From the NCBI GenBank assembly GCA_046726315.1, contig JBKPAG010000005.1, positions 48,043-112,042 on the forward strand: a stretch of DNA of 64,000 nt, in the 5' to 3' direction. The position numbers and the translations under genes are program-made. This document shows, piece after piece, positions 34,276 through 42,447 of this stretch; position 1 is the first letter of the stretch; each line of letters opens with the position of its first letter. The DNA is from JACVRX01 sp046726315 (lineage in GTDB: Bacteria > Actinomycetota > Actinomycetes > Jiangellales > Jiangellaceae). The notes under the pieces are model-generated. The model was given only the letters and a program-made list of their open reading frames with translations. It made no database searches and was not told where the DNA came from.

Positions 34276-36903
34276 GTGGCCGAGCCGACCCGTCCCGACG
34301 CCGACCCGCTGCCTCCAGCGTTTGAGCCCGCAGAGGTAGAGGTACCGCTGTACGAGCGGTGGGTCGAACGCGGCTACTTCGAGGTCGACGAGAAGAGCGA
34401 CCGGCCGCCGTTCTGTATCGTCATCCCGCCGCCCAACGTCACTGGCTCGTTGCACATCGGGCATGCCTTCGAGCACACGCTCATGGACGCGCTGGTGCGC
34501 CGGCGCCGGATGCAGGGCTACGAGGCGGTGTGGCTGCCCGGCATGGACCATGCCGGCATCGCCACGCAGAACGTCGTCGAGCGCCAGCTCGCCAAGGAGG
34601 GCCTGTCCAGGCACGACCTCGGGCGCGAGGCCTTCGTCGAGAAGGTCTGGGAATGGAAGGCCGAGTCCGGCGGACTGATCCTCAAGCAAATGCGCCGGCT
34701 CGGCGACGGCGTGGCGTGGAGCCGCGAGCGGTTCACCATGGACGACGGGCTGTCGCGCGCGGTACAGGAGATCTTCACGCGGTTGTACGACGACGGTCTG
34801 ATCTACCGGGCCGAACGGATCATCAACTGGTGCGTCCGATGCCACACCGCGCTGTCCGACATCGAGGTGGAGCACTCCGAGGACGAGGGCGAGCTCGTCT
34901 TCATCCGGTATGGCGACCCGCAGACCAGCGAGGTCGTCGTCGCGACGACCCGTGCGGAAACGATGCTCGGCGACACCGCGGTGGCGGTGCATGCGGACGA
35001 CGATCGGTATAGGCACTTGGTGGGCACCGAGGTTGAACTCCCGCTGACCGGCCGGCGGATACCGGTCGTGGCCGATCCGCAGGTCGACCCGGCGTTCGGC
35101 ACCGGCATGGTCAAGGTCACGCCGGGTCACGACCCCAACGACTTCGAGATCGGCCAGCGGCACGGGCTGCCCAGCCTGCTGGTGCTGGACGAGCAGGGGA
35201 GAGTCACCGCGCACGGCCCGTTCCAGGGACTGGACCGGTTCGAGGCTCGGCCGGCGGTTGTCGCGGCCCTTCGGGAGGAGGGGCGGATCGTATCGGAGAA
35301 GCGACCCTACCTGCATGCCGTCGGCCACTGCTCCCGGTGCCGCACGGTGATCGAGCCGCGGCTGTCCCTGCAGTGGTGGGTAAAGGTCGGTCCGCTGGCG
35401 AAGGCCGCCGGCGACGCCGTTCGGGACGGCCGGGTCCTCATCCACCCCAAGGAGATGGAGGGCCGGTGGTTCGCCTGGGTCGACAACATGCACGACTGGT
35501 GCATCTCGCGACAGCTGTGGTGGGGTCACCGCATCCCAGTCTGGTACGGCCCGGCCGGCGAGGTCGTGTGCGTCGGGCCAGACGACGAAGTTCCTACCGG
35601 CGACGGCTGGTATCACGACGAGGACGTGCTCGACACATGGTTCTCCTCGGCGCTATGGCCGTTCTCGACGCTCGGCTGGCCGGACGAGACCGCGGCGCGG
35701 GAGAAGTTCTATCCGAACCAGGTGCTGGTTACCGGCTACGACATCCTGTTCTTCTGGGTAGCCCGGATGATGATGTTCGGCCTCTACGCACACCAGGACA
35801 AGCCGGCCGAGGAGGCGGTCCCGTTCCGGGTCGTCGCTTTGCACGGACTAGTCCGCGACCAGTTCGGCAAGAAGATGACGAAATCGGCCGGCAACGCGGT
35901 CGACCCGATCGTCTGGCTGGACAAGTACGGCGCGGATGGCGTCCGGTTCACGATGGCCCGGGGTGCGAACCCCGGCGCCGATGTGCCGATCGGCGAGGAC
36001 TGGGTCCAGGCGTCGCGGAACTTCTGCAACAAGCTGTGGAATGCCACCCGGTTCGCGCTGCTCAACGGCGCCCGCCTCGGCCCCTTGCCGTCTCCGGCCG
36101 AGCTGTCGGGCCCGGATCGCTGGATCGTGTCTCGGCTGAACAGAACGGTAGCCGCGGTCGATGCATTCTATGAGGACTTCCAGTTCGCCAAGGCTTCCGA
36201 AGCGCTGTTCCACTTCGCCTGGGACGAGTTCTGTGACTGGTACGTCGAGCTCGCGAAGACACCACTTGCGGCCGGGGGAGCGGCGGCGGAGCGGACCCGG
36301 CTTGTCCTCGGCAATGTGCTGGACACGCTGCTACGCCTGCTGCATCCGGTGATCCCGTTCGTGACCGAGCAGCTCTGGACGACGATGACCGGCGACGAGT
36401 CGCTGGTGATCGCGAGCTGGCCGACCGCCGACGAATCCCGGACTGATGCTGCAGCCGAAGCTGCCGTCGCGGAGGTCCAGCGGCTGGTCACCGAGGTTCG
36501 CCGATTCCGCAGCGACCAGGGCCTCAAGCCCCGTCAGCGGGTGATGGCGCGACTCGTGGGGCACGCCGGTGGCCCGGCGGAGGCGCATGAGACCGAGATC
36601 CGATCGCTGACCTGGCTCGACCCGCCGTCGGGCAGCTTCGCACCGACAGCATCGTTGCAGGTGGGCGCCGTGAGCGTGGAAGTCGACGTGTCCGGGGCGA
36701 TCGACCTCGCCGCCGAACGCCGGCGAGTGGACAAGGACCTCGCCGTCGCCCGCGCAGAGCTTGCTCAAGCCGCCGCGAAGCTGGACAACGAGCAGTTCCT
36801 CGCCAAGGCACCCGAGCCCGTGGTCATCCGGATTCGGGAGCGGCGAACGGCTGCGGAGGCGGAAATCGCTCGACTGGAGGCGCGCCTCGCCGCGCTCCGA
36901 TGA
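34276..36903 (+). CDS. valS: Valyl-tRNA synthetase
   Basis: Class I aminoacyl-tRNA synthetase, 875 residues. The HIGH motif is in PPNVTGSLHIGHAFEH and KMSKS is represented by KKMTKSAGN. The editing domain (CP1) lies between them, and an anticodon-binding domain plus a C-terminal coiled coil (ERRRVDKDLAVARAELAQA) follow. It starts with GTG 21 bases after clpX, and the TGA overlaps the folC start (ATGATG), indicating coupling. Confidence 0.97.
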   Translation: MAEPTRPDADPLPPAFEPAEVEVPLYERWVERGYFEVDEKSDRPPFCIVIPPPNVTGSLHIGHAFEHTLMDALVRRRRMQGYEAVWLPGMDHAGIATQNVVERQLAKEGLSRHDLGREAFVEKVWEWKAESGGLILKQMRRLGDGVAWSRERFTMDDGLSRAVQEIFTRLYDDGLIYRAERIINWCVRCHTALSDIEVEHSEDEGELVFIRYGDPQTSEVVVATTRAETMLGDTAVAVHADDDRYRHLVGTEVELPLTGRRIPVVADPQVDPAFGTGMVKVTPGHDPNDFEIGQRHGLPSLLVLDEQGRVTAHGPFQGLDRFEARPAVVAALREEGRIVSEKRPYLHAVGHCSRCRTVIEPRLSLQWWVKVGPLAKAAGDAVRDGRVLIHPKEMEGRWFAWVDNMHDWCISRQLWWGHRIPVWYGPAGEVVCVGPDDEVPTGDGWYHDEDVLDTWFSSALWPFSTLGWPDETAAREKFYPNQVLVTGYDILFFWVARMMMFGLYAHQDKPAEEAVPFRVVALHGLVRDQFGKKMTKSAGNAVDPIVWLDKYGADGVRFTMARGANPGADVPIGEDWVQASRNFCNKLWNATRFALLNGARLGPLPSPAELSGPDRWIVSRLNRTVAAVDAFYEDFQFAKASEALFHFAWDEFCDWYVELAKTPLAAGGAAAERTRLVLGNVLDTLLRLLHPVIPFVTEQLWTTMTGDESLVIASWPTADESRTDAAAEAAVAEVQRLVTEVRRFRSDQGLKPRQRVMARLVGHAGGPAEAHETEIRSLTWLDPPSGSFAPTASLQVGAVSVEVDVSGAIDLAAERRRVDKDLAVARAELAQAAAKLDNEQFLAKAPEPVVIRIRERRTAAEAEIARLEARLAALR

Positions 36904-38246
36904 TGTCCCAGCACGATGTGGGCAGCGACGCTCTGCGCGTGGTCGAGGCGGCACTCGCGACCCGGTGGCCCGAATCGAGGATCGAGCCGTCGCTGGAACG
37001 GATCACCGACCTGGTTGCCTTCCTCGGCCACCCACAGCGCACGTACCCCGTCGTCCACGTCGGCGGCACCAACGGCAAGACATCGACGGCGCGGATGATC
37101 GACGAACTGGTCCGCGAGCTGGGCCTGCGTACAGGTCGCTTCACCAGCCCGCATGTGGAGTCGGTGACGGAGCGAATCAGCCTGGACGGGCAGCCGGTAA
37201 GCCCTGAGCGCTTCGCTCGCGCCTACGACGAGCTGTCGCCGTACCTGGACGTGGTCGACGAACGTCACGACACCAGGCTGTCGTTCTTCGAAGTGCTAAC
37301 CGCGATGGCGTTTACGACATTTGCCGACGCCCCGGTCGACGTGGCAATCGTCGAGGTTGGCATGGGCGGCTCATGGGACGCCACGAATGTGGCTGACGGC
37401 AAGGTCGCGGTAGTTACCCCGATCTCCGTCGACCACGCCGAATACCTGGGGGATACCGAAGCCGATATCGCGGTCGAGAAGGCGGGGATCATCAAACCGC
37501 GTGCATATACGGTTGTCGCAGCGCAACCGCCGTTGGCGGCCGAGGTCTTACTGAACCGAGCCATCGAGGTCGGAGCGGTGGTTGGCCGGGAAGGTGTCGA
37601 TTTCGGCGTGCGGACCCGCGAAATCGCAGTCGGCGGGCAATTACTGACAATCGACGGGCTCGCCGGGCCGTACGAGGACGTGTTCGTTCCACTCCACGGA
37701 ATGCACCAGGCGCAGAACGCCGCAGTGGCCGTCGCCGCGGTCGAGGGGTTCGTCGGTGGCGGCCGAATGCCCCTGGACCCGGACGCGGTCCGGGCGGCGC
37801 TCGGCCGGGTCGAGTCTCCTGGTCGGTTGGAGGTACTCAGGCGTGGGCCGACCATCATCATCGACGCCGCACACAACCCGGCCGGCGCCCATGCACTTGC
37901 GGCAGCGATCGCGGAGGAGTTCCACTTTTCAGCACTTACCGGAATCGTCGGAATGCTGCAGGACAAGGACGCGGCCGGGATCCTCGAGGAGTTGGAGCCT
38001 GTGCTGGACTACGTCGTCCTGACGGTGAACTCGTCGCCGCGGGCATTGCCGCTGGTCGAGTTGACCGCAACCGCCCGCGAGGTCTTCGGTGCTGACCGAG
38101 TCGACGAGGCAGCGACCATGCCGGACGCGATCGAGACCGCGGTCCGGTTGGCTGAGCAAGGTACCCCAGCCGGTGCCGGCGTACTGATCACCGGCTCAGT
38201 GGTGACGGCGGGCGATGCGCGACGGCTGTTGCGAGCGCGGTCGTGA
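36900..38246 (+). CDS. folC: Folylpolyglutamate/dihydrofolate synthase
   Basis: Adds glutamate to folates, 447-448 residues. The P-loop is HVGGTNGKTSTAR, and EVGMGGSWDATNV and DAAHNPAGA are the Mur-ligase-like motifs of the FolC family. Two adjacent ATGs (36900, 36903) overlap the valS stop. The gene order valS-folC-DUF4233-ndk is conserved in actinobacteria. The 3' end overlaps the next start by four bases. Confidence 0.95.
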   Translation: MMSQHDVGSDALRVVEAALATRWPESRIEPSLERITDLVAFLGHPQRTYPVVHVGGTNGKTSTARMIDELVRELGLRTGRFTSPHVESVTERISLDGQPVSPERFARAYDELSPYLDVVDERHDTRLSFFEVLTAMAFTTFADAPVDVAIVEVGMGGSWDATNVADGKVAVVTPISVDHAEYLGDTEADIAVEKAGIIKPRAYTVVAAQPPLAAEVLLNRAIEVGAVVGREGVDFGVRTREIAVGGQLLTIDGLAGPYEDVFVPLHGMHQAQNAAVAVAAVEGFVGGGRMPLDPDAVRAALGRVESPGRLEVLRRGPTIIIDAAHNPAGAHALAAAIAEEFHFSALTGIVGMLQDKDAAGILEELEPVLDYVVLTVNSSPRALPLVELTATAREVFGADRVDEAATMPDAIETAVRLAEQGTPAGAGVLITGSVVTAGDARRLLRARS

Positions 38247-38584
38247 ACCGGATCGCGGCGACGGTGCTGTGTGTCGAGGCGGTCGTGATCGCTCTCGCGA
38301 TTCCGGCTGCTGTCCGGCTCACCGACGTGGACACCGCGGTGGCCGTCACCATCGGTCTGAGCCTTGCCGTGGCATGTCTGGTCGTCGCCGCGTTACTGCG
38401 CCGGGGGGCATTCGCCTACTACGCCGGCTCCCTGCTGCAGCTTGCGGCCATCCTGCTGGGCGCCATCGTCCCGACGATGTTCGTCCTGGGCGGCATCTTC
38501 GCGGTTCTCTGGTTCGTTGCCCTGTTTCTTGGTGGCAAGGTCGAGGCCGCAGAGGCCGCGCGACGCAAAAGCGGTCAGCCCTGA
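38243..38584 (+). CDS. DUF4233 membrane protein
   Basis: A 113-residue protein with four predicted membrane helices and a short charged C-terminus (GGKVEAAEAARRKSG). Position and pattern match the DUF4233 family found between folC and ndk in actinobacteria; function is unknown. It starts with GTG overlapping the folC stop (GTGA), so translational coupling is likely. Confidence 0.88.
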   Translation: MNRIAATVLCVEAVVIALAIPAAVRLTDVDTAVAVTIGLSLAVACLVVAALLRRGAFAYYAGSLLQLAAILLGAIVPTMFVLGGIFAVLWFVALFLGGKVEAAEAARRKSGQP

Positions 38585-38639
38585 ACTCGCCCGGTAGGGT
38601 TCGCTCGATCACCCGCGCAGCAGTCACATGGGAGTGCCC

Positions 38640-39050
38640 GTGTCCGAGCGCACGCTCGTCCTCATCAAACCGGACGCCATTCGGCGCGGCCTGATCGGCG
38701 AGATACTGGCCCGCTACGAACGAAAGGGCCTGACGATCGAGGCGATGGACCAGCGCCAGGTCGACCCCGCACTTTCGGACGTGCATTACGCAGAACACGT
38801 CGAGAAGCCGTTCTACCCGGCGCTGCGGGAGTTCATCACCGGCGGGCCAGTGGTGGCGCTGGTGCTCACGGGCGACTCCGCCATCGACGTCGTCCGAGTA
38901 ATGAATGGCGCGACCGACGGCCGAAAAGCAGAGCCGGGTTCGATCCGCGGCGACCTCGCGCTCTCGACGTCGGAGAACCTCGTGCACGGGTCGGACTCCG
39001 CTGAGTCGGCGGCGCGCGAGATTGCCCTGTGGTTTCCCGGCCTGGTGTAA
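38640..39050 (+). CDS. ndk: Nucleoside diphosphate kinase
   Basis: Transfers the gamma-phosphate between nucleoside triphosphates and diphosphates; 136 residues, the standard length. It starts ERTLVLIKPDAIRRGLIGEI, and the phosphorylated His116 is in ENLVHGSDSAESA. The PGSIRGDLAL block is also present. GTG 38640 is preferred to ATG 38628 because GGGAG ends five bases before it and the protein then begins like its homologues. Confidence 0.95.
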   Translation: MSERTLVLIKPDAIRRGLIGEILARYERKGLTIEAMDQRQVDPALSDVHYAEHVEKPFYPALREFITGGPVVALVLTGDSAIDVVRVMNGATDGRKAEPGSIRGDLALSTSENLVHGSDSAESAAREIALWFPGLV

Positions 39051-39085
39051 ACCCCACGCAGCCGAAACAGAGGAGGTCCACTGCA

Positions 39086-39310
39086 ATGCAGTTGTCTCCG
39101 TCCACCCCGTCCGGTTGGCTGCTCCTGCAATTTCAGGCCCGACTCGACCGGATTCGGAACGAGTCCGATCGAGGTGCCTCTCCCGTGGAGTGGGTGATCA
39201 TCACTGCTGTCCTTGTCGCGATCGCGGCCGCCGTCGGTGTGATCATCTACAACCTCGTCATCAACCAGGGCGAAACGGAGCAGCAACCACCGGTCCCAGG
39301 TAGGCCGTGA
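39086..39310 (+). CDS. Small pilin-like (Flp-type) protein
   Basis: A 74-residue protein with a strong GAGGAGG ribosome-binding site. A polar N-terminus is followed by RGASPVEWVIITAVLVAIAA, where G/ASPVE resembles a type IV prepilin cleavage site (Gly, then Glu at +5) ahead of the membrane helix, as in Flp/TadE-like proteins. The proline-rich C-terminus is short. No prepilin peptidase or tad genes are nearby, so it could equally be a simple single-pass protein. Confidence 0.65.
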   Translation: MQLSPSTPSGWLLLQFQARLDRIRNESDRGASPVEWVIITAVLVAIAAAVGVIIYNLVINQGETEQQPPVPGRP

Positions 39311-39560
39311 TGTCATAGCGGCTTCGCAGCGCGTGCCGTGAGCGTCACGAGCAATCCACGACCTGGGCAACGGCCGAGCCGAATCAAATCCCTTACAGTC
39401 CGCGAACGCGGCCGATCTCCGAACCAACCCGCGCATAGCCTCGAAGTCCAATGGCCAGCCGGTCGATGTGTACACGGGCGTGCCCGCCGAAGTCGACGAG
39501 ACGCCTTCGATGCGCCAGGGGCGCTGCGGTGGCGGGAATGGGCGCCGGATGGAGACTGAG

Positions 39561-40280
39561 ATGGTGAGGATGGAGGCGCCGCCGGCGACGCCGAGCCGGG
39601 TACTTGTCGTCGACGACGACCCGACGATCAGCGACGTGGTGCGGCGATACCTCGAGCGGGCCGGGTTCGTCGTCGACGAGGCGAGCGACGGGCCGGCCGC
39701 GCTCGCGCTCGCCGCGGACCGTACGCCCGATCTGGTGGTTCTCGACCTCATGTTGCCGAGCATGTCCGGGATGGAGGTGTGCCGGCGGCTGCGGCGCACC
39801 TCGGACGTCCCCATCGTGATGCTGACTGCGCTGGGTGAGGAGGCCGATCGCGTGGTCGGTTTCGAGACCGGCGCCGACGACTACGTCACCAAGCCGTTCT
39901 CACCGCGCGAGCTTGCCTTGCGAGTCCAGTCGGTGTTGCGCCGGGCCCGCCGGACCGACCAACCGTCTGACGAGAGCCCCCTGGTCGACGGAGATCTGGT
40001 GCTCGACCTGGTATCGCGAACCGCCAAGCGCAACTCCGGGCCGCTCAACCTCACGGTGCGGGAGTTCGACCTGCTCGCCCATCTCCTGCGCCACCCGAAC
40101 CGCGCCTTCACCCGGGCCGAGCTGCTGCAACAGGTGTGGGGCTGGACCTTCGGCGACCAGGCAACGGTGACGGTGCATGTGCGGCGGCTGCGCGAGAAGG
40201 TCGAGGACAACCCACAGCAGCCCCGCCGGATCGTGACGGTGTGGGGCGTCGGGTACCGCTACGAACCGAGGGAGGCGTGA
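39561..40280 (+). CDS. OmpR/PhoB-family response regulator
   Basis: A 239-residue protein. The receiver domain (residues ~14-128) has the acidic pocket VLVVDDD, phosphoacceptor Asp62 in VVLDLMLPSMSG, and the Lys of YVTKPFSPREL. The C-terminal winged-helix domain (about 145-235) has the recognition-helix region TVTVHVRRLREKVE. The start is uncertain among ATG 39549, 39561 and 39570; GGAG six bases upstream favours 39561. The TGA overlaps the kinase ATG. Confidence 0.93.
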   Translation: MVRMEAPPATPSRVLVVDDDPTISDVVRRYLERAGFVVDEASDGPAALALAADRTPDLVVLDLMLPSMSGMEVCRRLRRTSDVPIVMLTALGEEADRVVGFETGADDYVTKPFSPRELALRVQSVLRRARRTDQPSDESPLVDGDLVLDLVSRTAKRNSGPLNLTVREFDLLAHLLRHPNRAFTRAELLQQVWGWTFGDQATVTVHVRRLREKVEDNPQQPRRIVTVWGVGYRYEPREA

Positions 40281-41332
40281 TGCCCGAACTCGTCGTGGTG
40301 CTGCTGTTGGCGCTGGCCGGCTCGGGTCTGGTCGGGCTCGTCGGCCTGTTGGTTCTGCGCAGACTGCATGGACGGTCAGTGACGGCGCACGTGGTAGTCC
40401 TGCTCGCCACGACGGTACTCGCCGTGGTGGCCGGCGTGGTCGCGGTCGCCCAGGCCATGTTCATCTCCGAGCACGACCTGGGTGTGCTGCTCGTCGTACT
40501 GGTCGCGGCCGGCGCGGTCAGTTTCGCCGTGGCGTTGTGGTCCGGCCAGCGGCTCGCCCGGGCGAGTGTCTGGGCGGCGGAGGCGCGTGATCGGGAGCGG
40601 CGGCTGGAGGACAGCCGTCGGCAGCTCGTCGCATGGGTCTCACACGACCTCCGCACGCCACTCGCCGGGCTGCGGGCCATGGCCGAAGCCCTGGAGGACG
40701 GCGTTGTCGACGACCCGGCGACCGTGGCGCACTACCACCGGCGGATGCGCGCCGAGACCGACCGGATCTCCGGGCTGGTGGACGATCTGTTCGAGCTGTC
40801 CCGGATCAATGCCGGTGCGCTGCACGTAACCCTGCACAGTGTCCCGCTGGCCGACGTCGTCTCCGATGCCGTGGCGGCGGCCGTTCCGGTGGCCCGGGCC
40901 AAACGGGTCCGGCTGGACGCCCAGCCCTCCGGCTACGGACTGGTGCGCGGCAGCGAGCCGGAGCTCGGCCGGGTGCTGTCCAACCTGCTCCTCAACGCGA
41001 TCCGGCACACGCCCAGCGACGGGGTGGTCCGGGTCGACGGGGGGAGCGACGCCGACGGCGGGTGGGTCACGGTCACCGATGAATGCGGCGGGATCCCCGA
41101 ATCAGACCTGCCGCGGGTCTTCGACGTGGCATTCCGAGGCGCCATCGCCCGCAGCCCGGACCCCGATGCGACCCCTCGTGACGGTGGCGGGTTGGGCCTC
41201 GCCATCGTCCGCGGCCTGGTCGACCTCCACGACGGCGAAGTTTCGGTGGTGAACGCCGACGGCGGCTGCCGGTTCACCGTCCGCATCCCGGCTTCCGCAG
41301 CCGCCGCAGCCACCATCACGTCCACGAAATGA
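40280..41332 (+). CDS. Sensor histidine kinase
   Basis: Partner of the preceding regulator, 350 residues. Two or three N-terminal membrane helices with little extracellular sequence lead to the dimerisation domain with His122 in WVSHDLRTPLAG. The ATPase domain has the N-box NLLLNAIRHTP, a G1-like DECGGIP (Cys in the usual DxGxGI pattern) and G2 GGGLGLAIV. The lack of a large sensor domain suggests it senses the membrane or a partner. Its stop codon lies inside palindromic element copy B. Confidence 0.93.
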   Translation: MPELVVVLLLALAGSGLVGLVGLLVLRRLHGRSVTAHVVVLLATTVLAVVAGVVAVAQAMFISEHDLGVLLVVLVAAGAVSFAVALWSGQRLARASVWAAEARDRERRLEDSRRQLVAWVSHDLRTPLAGLRAMAEALEDGVVDDPATVAHYHRRMRAETDRISGLVDDLFELSRINAGALHVTLHSVPLADVVSDAVAAAVPVARAKRVRLDAQPSGYGLVRGSEPELGRVLSNLLLNAIRHTPSDGVVRVDGGSDADGGWVTVTDECGGIPESDLPRVFDVAFRGAIARSPDPDATPRDGGGLGLAIVRGLVDLHDGEVSVVNADGGCRFTVRIPASAAAAATITSTK

Positions 41333-41390
41333 CCACGGGGTCCACCCCTGCGTATACACCGCAAGGCCTGCATGCCTGGAGGTGTATGCA
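41325..41390 (+). repeat. Dispersed palindromic element, copy B
   Basis: It begins GAAATGACCACGGGGTCCA (shared with copies A and C), then CCCCTGCGTATACACC and an imperfect palindrome of ATACACC...AGGC with GCCT...GGTGTAT around CTGCAT. The TGA in its first bases is the stop codon of the histidine kinase gene. Confidence 0.8.
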
Positions 41391-41450
41391 CTCGCCTAGT
41401 GGTGGCTCGATGCGGCGGTCCATGCGTTTCTGTTCGAACCGTGCGGCAGG

Positions 41451-42260
41451 TCAGGGTAACTCGAGCGGCAGCCGGATTCCGTCCAAGGCGTTCGGGCACG
41501 GGCAACGCCGGTCGAGATCCAGGGCAGCCGCAGTCCGAAGCACCAGGTCCCGCATCCGCTCTGTGTTCTCGGCAAATACACGGAACACCTCGTCTTGGGT
41601 AACCGCGTCGCCGACGTCGACACCAGCATCAAGATCAGTCACCAGCGCGATCGCGGTGAAGCAGAGCGCGAGCTCGCGAGCAAGCGCCGCTTCCGGATGG
41701 CCAGTCATGCCTACCACCGACCATCCCTGGGCGGCGTACCACTGCGACTCCGCTCGGGAGGAGAAGCGGGGCCCCTCGATGACGACCAAGGTTCCGCTGT
41801 CAACCGCCTGGACGCCCGCGGCGGCCGCTTGGGTCAGCACCGCCTGCCGTCCCCTCGGGCAGTACGGGTCGGCGAACGGCACGTGGACCGCGCCATCGTC
41901 ATAGAACGTCTGCGACCGCACGGTCGTGCGGTCGACCAACTGATCCGGAACGACGAACGTGCCCGGCCCCAGTTCGGAGCGCAGCCCACCGACGGCACAT
42001 GGCGCCAGGACCTGACGCACGCCCAGCGCGCGGAGCGCCCACAAGTTGGCCCGGTAGGGGATGCGGTGCGGCGGAAAGCGGTGGTCACGACCGTGCCGAG
42101 GGACGAACGCAACTGCTCGGTCTTCGACCAGGCCGATGGTCACCTGATCACTCGGACGCCCGAACGGGGTCTCGACCTCCACCTCACGCGCGTCGTGCAG
42201 CAGGGCGTAGAGCCCGGACCCACCGATGACGCCGATGTCAGCGCTCGCGACGTCGACCAC
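41451..42260 (-). CDS. mtnP: S-methyl-5'-thioadenosine phosphorylase
   Basis: Cleaves MTA to adenine and methylthioribose-1-P in methionine salvage; 269 residues. The PNP/MTAP family 2 signature is clear: IGVIGGSGLY at the N-terminus, AFVPRHGRDHRFPPHRIPYRAN, and TLVVIEGPRFSSRAES. GTG 42260 has GGGAG about six bases upstream, so I prefer it to ATG 42302, although the longer form is possible. It stands alone between the two-component system and the radical SAM gene. Confidence 0.9.
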   Translation of the reverse strand: MVDVASADIGVIGGSGLYALLHDAREVEVETPFGRPSDQVTIGLVEDRAVAFVPRHGRDHRFPPHRIPYRANLWALRALGVRQVLAPCAVGGLRSELGPGTFVVPDQLVDRTTVRSQTFYDDGAVHVPFADPYCPRGRQAVLTQAAAAGVQAVDSGTLVVIEGPRFSSRAESQWYAAQGWSVVGMTGHPEAALARELALCFTAIALVTDLDAGVDVGDAVTQDEVFRVFAENTERMRDLVLRTAAALDLDRRCPCPNALDGIRLPLELP

Positions 42261-42447
42261 AGGGCACTCCCGACGAACGGCGGGATCGGAACGGCGGTTC
42301 ATCGGATGGTACTGGCTTCGGCGGCGGGTCGGGGCCGGCGGCGGCGCCTGGAGCAGGTCAGTTCCGGGCGCTCGCTCAACCGGTCGACTCTCCCCGGGAT
42401 AGCCTGAGCTCTACCCGAGTCCCGTTCTGATTCGGAGCATTACATCA

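Noticed and set aside
33604..35616. 670-residue minus-strand open frame across clpX and valS
   Set aside because: Antisense to two well-supported genes; Asp/Arg/Val-rich shadow composition.
41595..42407. 270-residue plus-strand frame opposite mtnP
   Set aside because: Shadow of MTA phosphorylase, whose conserved motifs are all on the minus strand.
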